Source of the DNA: Pseudomonadota bacterium | GTDB lineage: Bacteria; Pseudomonadota; Gammaproteobacteria; Steroidobacterales; Steroidobacteraceae | DNA length: 64,000 nt | Direction of reading: 5' to 3' | Assembly: GCA_023391335.1 (NCBI GenBank) | Contig: JAEWBG010000077.1 | Coordinates: forward strand, 7,314-71,313 | Shown here: positions 25,209 to 33,409 of the stretch, piece after piece | Layout of the letters: every line of letters begins with the position of its first letter | Numbering within the stretch: position 1 is the first letter of the stretch | The notes under the pieces: model-generated | What the model was told of the DNA's origin: nothing | What the model saw: only the letters and a program-made list of their open reading frames with translations | Database searches by the model: none | Position numbers and translations under genes: made by a program

Positions 25209-25277
25209 CAGGCCCCGAAGAAAACTGCGCGCAAGCGCTTAAACGATCCGCGATCCTAGAACCTATCTCAGTCGAAT

Positions 25278-26924
25278 TCAGGCGCTCGCGGCAGCAGGCA
25301 ATTGCCCATGACGATACGCGCGAGCAGCTTTCACGAACCCCGTGAACAACGGATGCCCATCGCGCGGCGTCGAACGGAACTCAGGGTGGAATTGACTTGC
25401 GACGAAGAACGGATGGTTCGGCAGCTCGATCATTTCGACGAGACCGTCGCGCGAGAAACCCGAGAATCGCAGGCCCGCATTCATCAACTTCTGCAAATAG
25501 CGGTTATTGAATTCGTAGCGATGCCGGTGACGCTCCATGATCACATCGGACGCGTAGATTTGGTGCGCCCGCGAACCGTGCGAAAGGCGAACTTCTTGCG
25601 CGCCCAAACGCATCGTGCCACCCATGTCGGAGCGCTCGGTGCGTTGCTCTACCGTGCCCTTTTGATCCTGCCATTCCGAGATCAGCGCGATCACAGGATC
25701 CGGCGTACCGCGATTGAACTCGGTGGATTGTGCGCCTTCGAGACCTGCGACATCGCGGGCGAACTCCACGATTGCGAGCTGCATGCCCAGACAAATGCCG
25801 AGATAAGGAATTCCGTTCTCGCGCGCATATCGCACAGCCTGAATCTTGCCTTCGATACCGCGCTCGCCGAATCCGCCTGGGACCAGAATCGCATCGACGC
25901 CTTCGAGCTTCGAGAAGCCGTGCTTCTCGACGTCGGTCGCTTCGACGAAACGGATGTTCACGCGAGTACGCGTGCGAACACCCGCGTGCGTCAAGGCTTC
26001 CGTGAGCGAGATGTAGGAATCGCGCAGGTTCACATACTTGCCGACCATCGCGATCGTCACGGTCGTATCCGGATTGGACTTCGCCGCGACCACTTGGCGC
26101 CATTCGCTCAAGTCAGCCGGCGGCACATCGAGGCGCAGCTTGTCGACGACGATTTCGTCCAAGCGCTGCTCGTGCAACAACATCGGAATCTTGTACAGAT
26201 CGTCCGCATCGACGGCGGAGATGACCGCGCGCTCTTCCACGTTGGTGAAGAGCGCGATCTTGCGACGTTGCTCATCCGGCAATGCGTTTTGCGAACGGCA
26301 GAGCAAGATGTCCGGCTGAATACCGATCGAGCGCAGCTCCTTAACGGAGTGTTGCGTCGGCTTAGTCTTGATCTCTCCCGAGGTCGGAATGTAGGGGATC
26401 AACGTAAGGTGCATGAAGAGGACGTTGTTGCGTCCGAGTTCGACACCCATTTGGCGAATCGCTTCCAGGAACGGTAACGACTCGATATCGCCGACGGTGC
26501 CGCCGATTTCCACCATGCATATATCGGCATCCCCCGCGCCCATCCGGATGCAGTGCTTGATCTCGTCGGTGATGTGAGGAATGACCTGAACGGTGGCGCC
26601 CAGGTAGTCGCCGCGGCGCTCTTTGGCGATGACGCGCTCGTAAATTCGGCCGGTGGTGAAATTGCTGTTACGTGACGTCGTCGTCCGGACGAACCGCTCG
26701 TAGTGACCCAGATCGAGGTCGCTCTCGGTGCCGTCATTCGTAACGAACACTTCGCCATGTTGGAACGGGCTCATGGTGCCGGGATCGACGTTGATGTACG
26801 GATCCAGCTTCACCATGCTCACTTTGAGCCCACGAGCTTCGAGAATGGCGCCCAATGAAGCAGCGGCAATGCCTTTACCCAGCGAGGAAACGACACCGCC
26901 GGTCACACAGATATAACGCGTCAT
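25278..26924 (-). CDS. pyrG: CTP synthase
   Basis: A 548-residue glutamine-dependent enzyme converting UTP to CTP. The N-terminal synthetase begins MTRYICVTGGVVSSLGKGIA with its P-loop-like motif; the C-terminal class I glutamine amidotransferase has the nucleophile in YLGICLGMQLAIVEFA and the catalytic His-Glu in SQFHPEF. ATG at 26924 aligns with the E. coli start; a GTG nine nucleotides upstream is the alternative. Length matches E. coli (545). It precedes kdsA by 69 nt. Lies downstream of tilS after a 171-nt gap in which no gene or clear signal was found. Confidence 0.98.
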   Translation of the reverse strand: MTRYICVTGGVVSSLGKGIAAASLGAILEARGLKVSMVKLDPYINVDPGTMSPFQHGEVFVTNDGTESDLDLGHYERFVRTTTSRNSNFTTGRIYERVIAKERRGDYLGATVQVIPHITDEIKHCIRMGAGDADICMVEIGGTVGDIESLPFLEAIRQMGVELGRNNVLFMHLTLIPYIPTSGEIKTKPTQHSVKELRSIGIQPDILLCRSQNALPDEQRRKIALFTNVEERAVISAVDADDLYKIPMLLHEQRLDEIVVDKLRLDVPPADLSEWRQVVAAKSNPDTTVTIAMVGKYVNLRDSYISLTEALTHAGVRTRTRVNIRFVEATDVEKHGFSKLEGVDAILVPGGFGERGIEGKIQAVRYARENGIPYLGICLGMQLAIVEFARDVAGLEGAQSTEFNRGTPDPVIALISEWQDQKGTVEQRTERSDMGGTMRLGAQEVRLSHGSRAHQIYASDVIMERHRHRYEFNNRYLQKLMNAGLRFSGFSRDGLVEMIELPNHPFFVASQFHPEFRSTPRDGHPLFTGFVKAARAYRHGQLPAAASA

Positions 26925-27095
26925 TTTGGGCACCGTCGCTTAACGTGGAGGGGATTGGGCGAACGGCGAACCGTGCGGCTCACCGTCAATCACGACGGGA
27001 GCGCAGTGTACCGTAGAGACTGCGGTGATGAAAGTGAGCTTGAGCGAACGCGACGCAGATTCGTTAGAACGAATCAGCATCACGACGCACTTGAC

Positions 27096-28397
27096 TCAAT
27101 CTTCTGTCGAGCGCGCTACCAAATCCGGGCGATCTTCCCAGCGGATCAGAACTTGCGCGCCGGGATGAACCCACAAATCCCCGACAGCGAGCAACTCATC
27201 GGCTTCGTAGATCAGCGGTACTGCACTTCGCCACCATGGCAAGACTTTCTGCTGCTGCAGGAGATGCTTGAGCTTCTGGTGATGTGCACCGACCGGCACG
27301 GCTTCGCCGCCTTCCCGAAATCGCACGACCCACTGCCGATTCGCACTTGGCGAGTCGAGATGTGCGACCAGCGCGCCCAACTCCGCTAGATGCAATGGTT
27401 GCTGCGGATTCCAGGTCAAATCGTGCTTCGGAACCAGTGGCATCGGCCTGGTGCAATACAGCAGGTCTCGATGGCGGCGGATGCTCACACCGTCGCACTC
27501 GATGCAGGGTGTGCGATCGAATGCGGCGTGCAGAATGTCATGCTCAATCGCCGCGAGCTTCCGTGCAGATGGGGCTCGCGCCCCGTACTGCCTCAGCCAT
27601 GCGCGCAAGACATTGCGCCTGCGTGCGCTTGCAAGGTCTTCGAGCCTGCGCACGTGCAAACAGCGGTCGACGCTCACGTCCGCCAGATCTCGTGCGGCAA
27701 GTTCGTCCAACAGTACGGCCGCCTCGCCTAGGTGCTGAGCCGTTCTCGCTGCTGCGTGAGCGATTGCGGGCCATCGCCTTCGGAGTGCTGGCACCACCGC
27801 ATGTCGCAGGTAATTGCGATCGAAGGATGGATCCTGGTTCGACACGTCTTCGACCCATTCGAGGCCTTGCGCCCTCGCCCACGCATATAACGCTTCGCGA
27901 TCGACTTCCAGCAAAGGTCGGCAGTGAAATCCGCGCCCTAGCGGTTGCAAGAACGGCATTGAAGCTAGCCCACGAACGCCCGACCCGCGCACCAAAGCCA
28001 ACAGTAAGGTTTCGAGCTGATCGTCAGCGTGATGAGCAGTCAACAAGACTTCGCGTTCTCGCAATTGCGAGCGGAAAAGGTTGTAACGGGCGTTGCGGGC
28101 AGCCGCTTCGACGCCTTCGCCCGACGGCTGGACGGAAACCGAAAAGAGTCCGAGTGGGATACCTAAGCGGTCGCAAAGTTGTTCGCAGCGGGCTGCCCAT
28201 GAGGCCGCATCCGCCTGCAAACCATGATTCACATGAATCGCTCGAACGCTGAGACCGGATTCGGATCGAATCTCAGCGAGCGCACACAGAAGAACGGTGG
28301 AATCGAGTCCGCCACTGAACCCGACGCACAACTCTCGCGTATCGCTCGGAAGAATCGAGCGCAGTTGCTTAAGGAGGTAGGGGGCGAGGAAACGCAT
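27096..28397 (-). CDS. tilS: tRNA(Ile)-lysidine synthetase TilS
   Basis: A 433-residue N-type ATP pyrophosphatase that makes lysidine at the wobble C of tRNA(Ile)(CAU). The PP-loop is CVGFSGGLDSTVLLCALAEI (residues about 24-43), followed by HVNHGLQADA and LTAHHADDQLETLLL. RNYLRHAVVPALRRRWPAI is the characteristic later motif, and the C-terminal domain (about 350-433) is of the TilS substrate-binding type. Length is the same as E. coli (432). It follows accA in the usual order but across a 141-nt gap with an inverted repeat. Confidence 0.97.
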   Translation of the reverse strand: MRFLAPYLLKQLRSILPSDTRELCVGFSGGLDSTVLLCALAEIRSESGLSVRAIHVNHGLQADAASWAARCEQLCDRLGIPLGLFSVSVQPSGEGVEAAARNARYNLFRSQLREREVLLTAHHADDQLETLLLALVRGSGVRGLASMPFLQPLGRGFHCRPLLEVDREALYAWARAQGLEWVEDVSNQDPSFDRNYLRHAVVPALRRRWPAIAHAAARTAQHLGEAAVLLDELAARDLADVSVDRCLHVRRLEDLASARRRNVLRAWLRQYGARAPSARKLAAIEHDILHAAFDRTPCIECDGVSIRRHRDLLYCTRPMPLVPKHDLTWNPQQPLHLAELGALVAHLDSPSANRQWVVRFREGGEAVPVGAHHQKLKHLLQQQKVLPWWRSAVPLIYEADELLAVGDLWVHPGAQVLIRWEDRPDLVARSTED

Positions 28398-28410
28398 GGT
28401 GGCAGAGGTG

Positions 28411-28530
28411 CCGTGTGAGGAAATGAGACGTGAGGAAGTGAAATGTGTGGACCGGTATTGTCCCAGGCCGCAAATGCTCGTTCGACCTGCACTCCCTCAC
28501 TCCTCTCTCACCGGCTCACATTTCTCACGG
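28411..28530. repeat. Long-range inverted repeat, GTGAGGA type, 3' of accA
   Basis: GTGAGGAAGTG at 28430-28440 pairs with CACTCCCTCAC at 28490-28500 (10/11), inside longer degenerate arms 28411-28450 and 28490-28530. The right arm ends 8 nt from the accA stop. The left arm shares a 21-nt exact stretch (28430-28450) with the element next to sdhB at 1438-1458. Confidence 0.65.
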
Positions 28531-28538
28531 CCACCGGC

Positions 28539-29498
28539 CTACGCTTCGCTGTACACCCCATAGCCGCGCAGACGCTTGTGACGAGTGGCAATCAATTCCT
28601 CAACGCTCTGGTCCTGCAGCTCATTGAGATTGCGCAGAAGCGCTTCGCGAACGCTATCGCACATGGCTTGCGGATCGCGGTGAGCCCCGCCGAGTGGCTC
28701 CTTGATGACTTCATCGACGACGCCGAGTTTCGCAATGCGTTCGGCACTCACGCCCATTGCTTCCGCGGCAAGATCCTTTTTGTCGGCGCTACGCCAAAGA
28801 ATGCCGGCACAGCCTTCGGGAGAAATCACGGAATAGATACTATATTGAAGCATCAACAGGCGATCGCACACGCCGATCGCCAAGGCACCGCCCGATCCGC
28901 CCTCGCCGATCACCACACTGACGATCGGCACTTGCAGCGATGACATCACGAATAGATTGCGGGCAATGGCCTCGCTTTGGCCGCGCTCTTCGGCACCGAC
29001 GCCCGGATAAGCCCCGGCGGTGTCGATGAATGTAATCAGCGGGAGCCGAAATCTCTCGGCCATGTTCATCAACCGCAGCGCCTTGCGATACCCCTCCGGC
29101 TTGGGCATGCCGTAGTTCCGGCGCACGCGCTCCTTCGTATCGCGACCCTTTTGATGACCGATGATCATGACCGGACGACCTTCGAGTCGTGCCATGCCGC
29201 CAACGATTGCGTGGTCGTCCGCGTACATCCGATCGCCGTGGAGCTCTTGAAAATCCGTGAACAGATTACTGATGTAATCGAGCGTGTAGGGCCGCTGCGG
29301 ATGCCGCGCCAGTTGCGCGATCTGCCACTGGCTGAGACTGGAGAAGATGCTCGTCGTCAGCGCCCGGCTCTTCGCCCGCAGCCTCGCGATTTCCTCGCCA
29401 ATGTTGACCTCGGCGTCGTTCGAAACGAATTTCAGCTCGTCGATCTTGGCTTCGAGTTCCGCAATCGGCTGCTCGAAGTCCAGAAAATTCATTGCCAT
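28539..29498 (-). CDS. accA: Acetyl-CoA carboxylase carboxyltransferase subunit alpha
   Basis: A 319-residue subunit (same as E. coli) that transfers carboxyl from biotin to acetyl-CoA in the first step of fatty acid synthesis. Signatures: MNFLDFEQPIAELEAKIDEL near the N-terminus, LARHPQRPYTLDYI, GHQKGRDTKERVRRNYGMPK, FIDTAGAYPGVGAEERGQSE, and EGGSGGALAIGVCDRLLM. ATG at 29498 (MAMNFLDFEQ) is chosen, with GAGG 10 nt upstream; a longer frame to 29573 lacks family support. In E. coli dnaE lies directly upstream; here about 6.8 kb of other genes intervene. Confidence 0.97.
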   Translation of the reverse strand: MAMNFLDFEQPIAELEAKIDELKFVSNDAEVNIGEEIARLRAKSRALTTSIFSSLSQWQIAQLARHPQRPYTLDYISNLFTDFQELHGDRMYADDHAIVGGMARLEGRPVMIIGHQKGRDTKERVRRNYGMPKPEGYRKALRLMNMAERFRLPLITFIDTAGAYPGVGAEERGQSEAIARNLFVMSSLQVPIVSVVIGEGGSGGALAIGVCDRLLMLQYSIYSVISPEGCAGILWRSADKKDLAAEAMGVSAERIAKLGVVDEVIKEPLGGAHRDPQAMCDSVREALLRNLNELQDQSVEELIATRHKRLRGYGVYSEA

Positions 29499-29568
29499 AC
29501 GCAGGTTGCCTCGAGAGAGGGGCCGGAACATAGCGGGCGGCGGGGCGGGAAGCAAGGCGCGAAGCGCC

Positions 29569-29702
29569 GTCACGAGTCAAAGGTCACAGGTCACGGGCCC
29601 CAAAGGCCATCGCGGTTCATCTTGCGCTGGACAACTGGCCCGACAGTAACCAGATACAAGCTTCTTTTCTGACCCGTGACCTGTGACCCGTCACCCGTGA
29701 CC
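29569..29702. repeat. Long-range inverted repeat, GTCACGG type, between ParB-like gene and accA
   Basis: GGTCACAGGTCACGGG (29582-29597) pairs perfectly over 16 bp with 29673-29688; flanking units continue both arms (29569-29597 and 29671-29702). Loop about 75 nt. The right arm ends about 19 nt after the stop of the ParB-like gene. The 7-nt unit also forms the tandem run at the right edge of the window. Confidence 0.72.
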
Positions 29703-29721
29703 CTGACGAATGCCGAGGGGT

Positions 29722-30699
29722 TCACTCGGCGTCCGGCACTCCCCCACTGCGCGCCAAATCCTGCGGCTTGATCTTGTCCACATTGAACTTCGCTGCGCGG
29801 TCACGCATGGTTTTGAGCACCTGTTCCAACGGAGGCGGATCGTCGCTGATCCAGCGCAATGGATTGATTCGACCGACGACGAACGAGCGTAGATATGGGC
29901 TCTGCAACCCGCGTTCTTTCAGGGCCGCAACCACTTCGGCCACACGGGCATCGAGATCGAACACCTGATCAGCAACGCGCTGATGACGGGTTAGCGCTTT
30001 GGACAACGGCTCATCGAGGAAAGTCAGCAAGCGCCGCAGGATCGGATGATACGAACCGCCCGCGAAATTGCCGCGCTTCTCGTAGCACAGTCCGAGCGTA
30101 ATCAGCGCGGGCTCTTCGAGATAAAACGCCAAATCGCTTTCCAGACGGCGCGGATCTTCGTCCATCAAGTTTCTGAAGATACGAATCACCTCCAGCGACT
30201 TCTCGCGCAGGTTATGCGCCTTCTCGGTATTCAGCGCGAGAATTTGCCACGCAATCTCGCGCTTCGGCACGACCAACGCGATGATCGATTTCGCACCCAG
30301 GCGGCGCATCGCTTCGAGTCGATGCAATCCATTAGGAGTCCAGAAGCCTTCAGTCGGCGCCGTGATGGCAATCACCGGATCCAGAAATAGACCCGTGCGA
30401 TCGATGACAGCGGAGAGCTTCTTGTGATGCGCATCGGACAGATCGCGCTGGAACGGCGTGGGCTCGATGCGATCGATCGGCAATGCCGCGAGAATCAGAG
30501 GCTGCTTACCGAGCGGCTCACAATAGCTCGCGATAACGAAACCGCCCTCGTTTTCAATCCTCGCCACCGTTTGTGCTGCATCGCCGCTGAGCGACTCCAG
30601 GCGACAGTCTTGGGGCAGCACGCCTCGCGTTCTAGGCGCAGCCTTCTTCGGCGTCTTGCGCCGAGCCGGAGCACGCTTTTTCTTCTTCGTGGTAGCCAT
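29722..30699 (-). CDS. Solo ParB N-terminal-domain (ParB/Srx fold) protein
   Basis: A 325-residue protein with a highly basic, Lys/Arg/Pro/Ala N-terminal tail (KKKKRAPARRKTPKKAAPRT) then a ParB-like domain: LPIDRIEPTPFQRDLSDAHH, KKLSAVIDRTGLFLDPVIAI and WTPNGLHRLEAMRRLGAKSI. The usual GERR phosphate motif is GLHR. A helical region follows (LNTEKAHNLREKSLEVIRIF), then an unassigned C-terminus. There is no parA neighbour, so chromosome partitioning is unlikely; a DNA- or nucleotide-binding regulator is possible. ATG at 30699 has GAGG 6 nt upstream. The gene is in the accessory block between accA and dnaE. Function is not assigned. Confidence 0.8.
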   Translation of the reverse strand: MATTKKKKRAPARRKTPKKAAPRTRGVLPQDCRLESLSGDAAQTVARIENEGGFVIASYCEPLGKQPLILAALPIDRIEPTPFQRDLSDAHHKKLSAVIDRTGLFLDPVIAITAPTEGFWTPNGLHRLEAMRRLGAKSIIALVVPKREIAWQILALNTEKAHNLREKSLEVIRIFRNLMDEDPRRLESDLAFYLEEPALITLGLCYEKRGNFAGGSYHPILRRLLTFLDEPLSKALTRHQRVADQVFDLDARVAEVVAALKERGLQSPYLRSFVVGRINPLRWISDDPPPLEQVLKTMRDRAAKFNVDKIKPQDLARSGGVPDAE

Positions 30700-30731
30700 G
30701 AGTGTCCTCACCGAACGTACACAACCTAAGA

Positions 30732-30757
30732 GGAACAGTACGGAATTCGAGCGCGTT
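30732..30757 (+). promoter_or_regulatory. ECF-type promoter candidate for the DUF883 gene
   Basis: GGAAC (30732-30736), 17 nt, CGTT (30754-30757), ending 53 nt before the ATG. The same two boxes with 16-nt spacing stand before the small gene at 33410. GGAAC is the common -35 of ECF sigma factors and CGTT the -10 of EcfG-type stress promoters. Candidate from pattern only. Confidence 0.4.
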
Positions 30758-30810
30758 CTGTTCGCAGATCTTCTCGCGTGCAGTTTTACGCGGTTTAGAA
30801 AGGAGGCCTT

Positions 30811-31116
30811 ATGCGAACTCAGCTGACCGGACCTTTGCAAGATTTGCGCGAAGACCTACTCGCAGTGGCTCGCGACACCGAATCTCTTTTGAAAGCGACC
30901 GCCAACGCAACGGGCGATCAGATCCAGCAAGCTCGTTCGCAGGCCCAAGACAGCCTACACCGTGCCTTCGATCATCTTTACGACCGGCGAATCCGCAAAC
31001 GCGTTCGCAAAGCCCTGAAGACAGCTGACGGCTACGTTCAAGACAATACATGGGCAATGATCGGAGCAGCCGCCGCCGTAGGCATGTTGTTCGGCTTACT
31101 AGTAAAGCGCGACTAG
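30811..31116 (+). CDS. DUF883 (ElaB/YqjD-type) membrane-anchored ribosome-associated protein
   Basis: A 101-residue protein: an amphipathic helical N-terminal domain (LREDLLAVARDTESLLKATA), a basic middle (LYDRRIRKRVRKALKTADGY) and one C-terminal membrane helix (WAMIGAAAAVGMLFGLLVKR), the classic DUF883/YqjD layout. E. coli relatives bind stationary-phase ribosomes to the inner membrane. The ribosome-binding site is very strong (AAAGGAGG, 4 nt from the ATG), suggesting high expression. Divergent from the ParB-like gene. Confidence 0.92.
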   Translation: MRTQLTGPLQDLREDLLAVARDTESLLKATANATGDQIQQARSQAQDSLHRAFDHLYDRRIRKRVRKALKTADGYVQDNTWAMIGAAAAVGMLFGLLVKRD

Positions 31117-31134
31117 ATCACTCGGCGATCGACG

Positions 31135-32034
31135 TCACTCGCGAGTGTTGAGCAGGTTTGCTGGCGAGTATTGATCGGTTAGGACGCGGGCTCGCTGGTT
31201 CCAATCGACTTTGCGAGAGAACATCCCGCTCAAATTTGAGCGCTCGAACCCGAGTGCGTCGAACCTCGCCTCCCATGCTCGGCTACTCGCTCGAAGCGCC
31301 TGCGCATCAGGCAACGGCCCATTGCGAGCAATGATCACGCGATTGCCGGACTTGAGATTGAAGAATTGCGGGAACACCGAGGCGTAGGTTGCCGACTCGT
31401 GATCATAGAGCCGGCTGGATGAGAACGTGTTCGCTGTGAGGACACCATTGGAGTTGAGGATCGACTTGACCTCGGTGATGAATTCGCGCGTCAACAAGTG
31501 CTCAGGGATGTACTCGTGATCGAACGCATCGAGCAAGATCCAATCGTACGTCCGTGCCTCGCGCTGAGCTCGTTTCACATACACGCGTCCGTCTGACTCG
31601 ATGACACGCGTGTGCGCGTTTTCGGCGAAGCCAAAGAACTGCTTCGCAACTCGAACGACTGCCGGATCAATCTCGACAATGTCCAGTTGCGCCTCTGGAA
31701 GCAGCTCGTTGATCGCACGCGGCAAGGTGCCTCCCCCGAGCCCAATCAACAGAATCGAGCGCGGGTTCGGATTTACGTACAACGAGGACAGCATGAATTG
31801 CGGATACGACATCACAATCCGTCTTGGATGTTTCATGTCCACGCATGTCTGACGGCCGATGCGACACCATCGTGTGAAGCACATGCAGCGAACGTCGCCT
31901 GTCTGATACACGAGAACTTCGCGATACAGCGAGCGTTCTTCATGCAGCAGCTTCATCGACTCCGGCCATGCTGCAGACGCAACCATGCTCGCGGCGATGG
32001 CGCAGAACAATGCGAATGATCGCGCTAATTTCAT
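31135..32034 (-). CDS. Spermidine-synthase-like methyltransferase-fold protein, split from its membrane half
   Basis: A 299-residue SpeE-type domain: SILLIGLGGGTLPRAINELL (nucleotide-binding loop), LDIVEIDPAVVRVAKQFFGF, and YDWILLDAFDHEYIPEHLLT. The N-terminus is hydrophobic (SFALFCAIAASMVASAAWPE), so the domain may be exported or membrane-tethered, and the pre-domain region is Cys-rich (CMCFTRWCRIGRQTC). ATG at 32034 overlaps the stop of the next gene upstream (ATGA), which encodes the matching membrane portion; in many bacteria both are one fused MFS/spermidine-synthase protein. Substrate is unknown; real aminopropyltransferase activity is doubtful. Confidence 0.82.
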   Translation of the reverse strand: MKLARSFALFCAIAASMVASAAWPESMKLLHEERSLYREVLVYQTGDVRCMCFTRWCRIGRQTCVDMKHPRRIVMSYPQFMLSSLYVNPNPRSILLIGLGGGTLPRAINELLPEAQLDIVEIDPAVVRVAKQFFGFAENAHTRVIESDGRVYVKRAQREARTYDWILLDAFDHEYIPEHLLTREFITEVKSILNSNGVLTANTFSSSRLYDHESATYASVFPQFFNLKSGNRVIIARNGPLPDAQALRASSRAWEARFDALGFERSNLSGMFSRKVDWNQRARVLTDQYSPANLLNTRE

Positions 32035-32645
32035 GGGTCGACGTAGCCCCTCTGTGCTGCGGGCAGCATCGCGCACAGTCCAAGTAGGATCGAGACTGAA
32101 ATCATGCTGAAAAGGATCTGATTCAGTTCAAGCCAGAGGACCAGGTAAAACGAAGTCAACAAGGTACCGGCCGCGCTACCGAACGTAGACGCGAAATAAA
32201 GCTGCCCCGCGTGCCGTCCGGCGCTCGCACGCTCGCGAATCAATAAACGCACTGCATAGGGCGACACCATTCCCGACAAGGCGGTGGGCACCAGAAACAA
32301 CACCATCGCAGCAAGCAATGATCCATAGCGTGGATCCGAAGTTGCAGCGGCGATTGTCTCGAGCAGGTTCTCGCTCCAAACGATCGTCGGTAGAGCCGCA
32401 ATCGCCGCGAGCAAGAGAATCATGCCGAGCTTGCGCAGCGTAGGACTTCGCATCGAATACCGTCCACCCGCTAAATATCCAATCGACAATGCGAGCATGA
32501 AGACCGTGATCAGCGCACCCCAAACATAAATGCTGCTGCCGAAGGTCGGCGCCAGCAGCCTGGCGCCGAGCAGCTCGATGGCCATGACGAAAAAACCTGA
32601 CCACGTTGCGATGGCGTAACAGAGGATCGTCGCTGCTGTCTTCAT
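32031..32645 (-). CDS. Membrane half of a fused-type MFS/spermidine synthase protein
   Basis: A 204-residue protein with about six hydrophobic helices. The pattern ELLGARLLAPTFGSSIYVWG followed by ALITVFMLALSIGYLAGGR is the hallmark of the N-terminal transporter-like part of fused MFS/spermidine synthases. SGMVSPYAVRLLIRERASAG and YFASTFGSAAGTLLTSFYLV also match that group. ATG at 32645 is preferred to a TTG 15 nt earlier; no strong ribosome-binding site is visible. The next gene overlaps by 4 nt, so the two halves are produced together as a split protein. Confidence 0.82.
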   Translation of the reverse strand: MKTAATILCYAIATWSGFFVMAIELLGARLLAPTFGSSIYVWGALITVFMLALSIGYLAGGRYSMRSPTLRKLGMILLLAAIAALPTIVWSENLLETIAAATSDPRYGSLLAAMVLFLVPTALSGMVSPYAVRLLIRERASAGRHAGQLYFASTFGSAAGTLLTSFYLVLWLELNQILFSMISVSILLGLCAMLPAAQRGYVDP

Positions 32646-32667
32646 ACGATAAAAAGACAAGATATTT

Positions 32668-32749
32668 CCACGCAGAGCACCGAGTCCACAGAGAAATTGA
32701 AACTTGGCTTTAGTTCTGAGTCTCCGTGATCTCCGTGTACTTGGAGATT
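32668..32749. repeat. Long-range inverted repeat, CACGGAGA type, 3' of the 32758 gene
   Basis: Left arm 32668-32698 (CACGCAGAG/CACCGAG/CACAGAG units) faces right arm 32717-32749 (CTCCGTG/CTCCGTGTAC units). Pairing is imperfect and the loop short (about 18 nt). The right arm ends 9 nt after the stop of the membrane-protein gene at 32758. Confidence 0.55.
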
Positions 32750-32757
32750 TGACGCTC

Positions 32758-33300
32758 TTAAGGAACCTTCACCTGGCCCGTCGCAGAGAGCAGCTTGAAC
32801 TCATCCTTCACGGTGCCGCGAGCGCGAGGCGCCGTGCCACGTGCCCAGATGGCTTCTTCGAAATCGCGCGACTCATGCGGCGGCACCGAGACATCCAACC
32901 AATGCTGGTCCTGCCATAGCACGACGCAGCCGCTGGGATCCAAAGCACCTTGGTAACAATCACTGCGAACGATGGATAGGGTCACTGACTTGAGCGCGAG
33001 GTCGGATTCGTTCGTGACGCGACCCCGCAATTGAAACGGTGCACCGCCACCGGAGAGCTGCAGATCTTGTAACTGGATGCTTTCGACCGGTACTGCCAGC
33101 AGATCGATCGCCGGCGAAACCGGCTTGCCGCGCTGCTCCGGCGTCGCATCCATACCGCGCAACCGTTGAACCATTCCCCACGCCAGCATCAACCCCAATA
33201 CCACGCAGCCTAAAATGCCGACGGGGCGCAAGCGCGGCACGCTCAGCGTAATCAGCACAACGATCGCGGCCAAAATCCAATACACAGGTGCCACTCGCAT
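32758..33300 (-). CDS. Hypothetical membrane protein with FxLyD-like domain
   Basis: A 180-residue protein. Two hydrophobic stretches at residues 5-22 and 27-43 (YWILAAIVVLITLS; VGILGCVVLGLMLAWG) anchor it. The extracytoplasmic part has the pattern LQDLQLSGGGAPFQLRGRVT-N-ES, LKSVTLSIVRSDC...C, DVSVPPHESRDFEEAIW, which resembles FxLyD-type beta domains (a strand-rich fold with the DF element) seen in small conserved proteins of proteobacteria. I do not recognise a specific gene. ATG at 33300 is the start; 27 further residues are possible but poorly supported. Upstream gene is divergent. Confidence 0.7.
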   Translation of the reverse strand: MRVAPVYWILAAIVVLITLSVPRLRPVGILGCVVLGLMLAWGMVQRLRGMDATPEQRGKPVSPAIDLLAVPVESIQLQDLQLSGGGAPFQLRGRVTNESDLALKSVTLSIVRSDCYQGALDPSGCVVLWQDQHWLDVSVPPHESRDFEEAIWARGTAPRARGTVKDEFKLLSATGQVKVP

Positions 33301-33338
33301 AGGCTTGGGCGGGGGTGGAAAAGGTTGCAAGCATACCC

Positions 33339-33363
33339 GGAACCAGGCGGAACGCAGGACGTT
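33339..33363 (+). promoter_or_regulatory. ECF-type promoter candidate for the 33410 small gene
   Basis: GGAAC (33339-33343), 16 nt, CGTT (33360-33363), 46 nt before the ATG of the 76-residue gene. It parallels the motif before the DUF883 gene at 30811. Inferred from the pattern only. Confidence 0.4.
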
Positions 33364-33409
33364 GTTATCCGGAACGTTCAAGCAGTTCTTTCACCGTAAG
33401 GAGGCCGAC

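Noticed and set aside
25302..26477. Long plus-strand open frame (391 codons) opposite pyrG
   Set aside because: Antisense shadow of a strongly conserved CTP synthase; composition rich in Arg/His and no recognisable motif.
27284..28252. Plus-strand open frame of 322 codons opposite tilS
   Set aside because: Arg-rich antisense shadow; the minus-strand TilS has all expected motifs.
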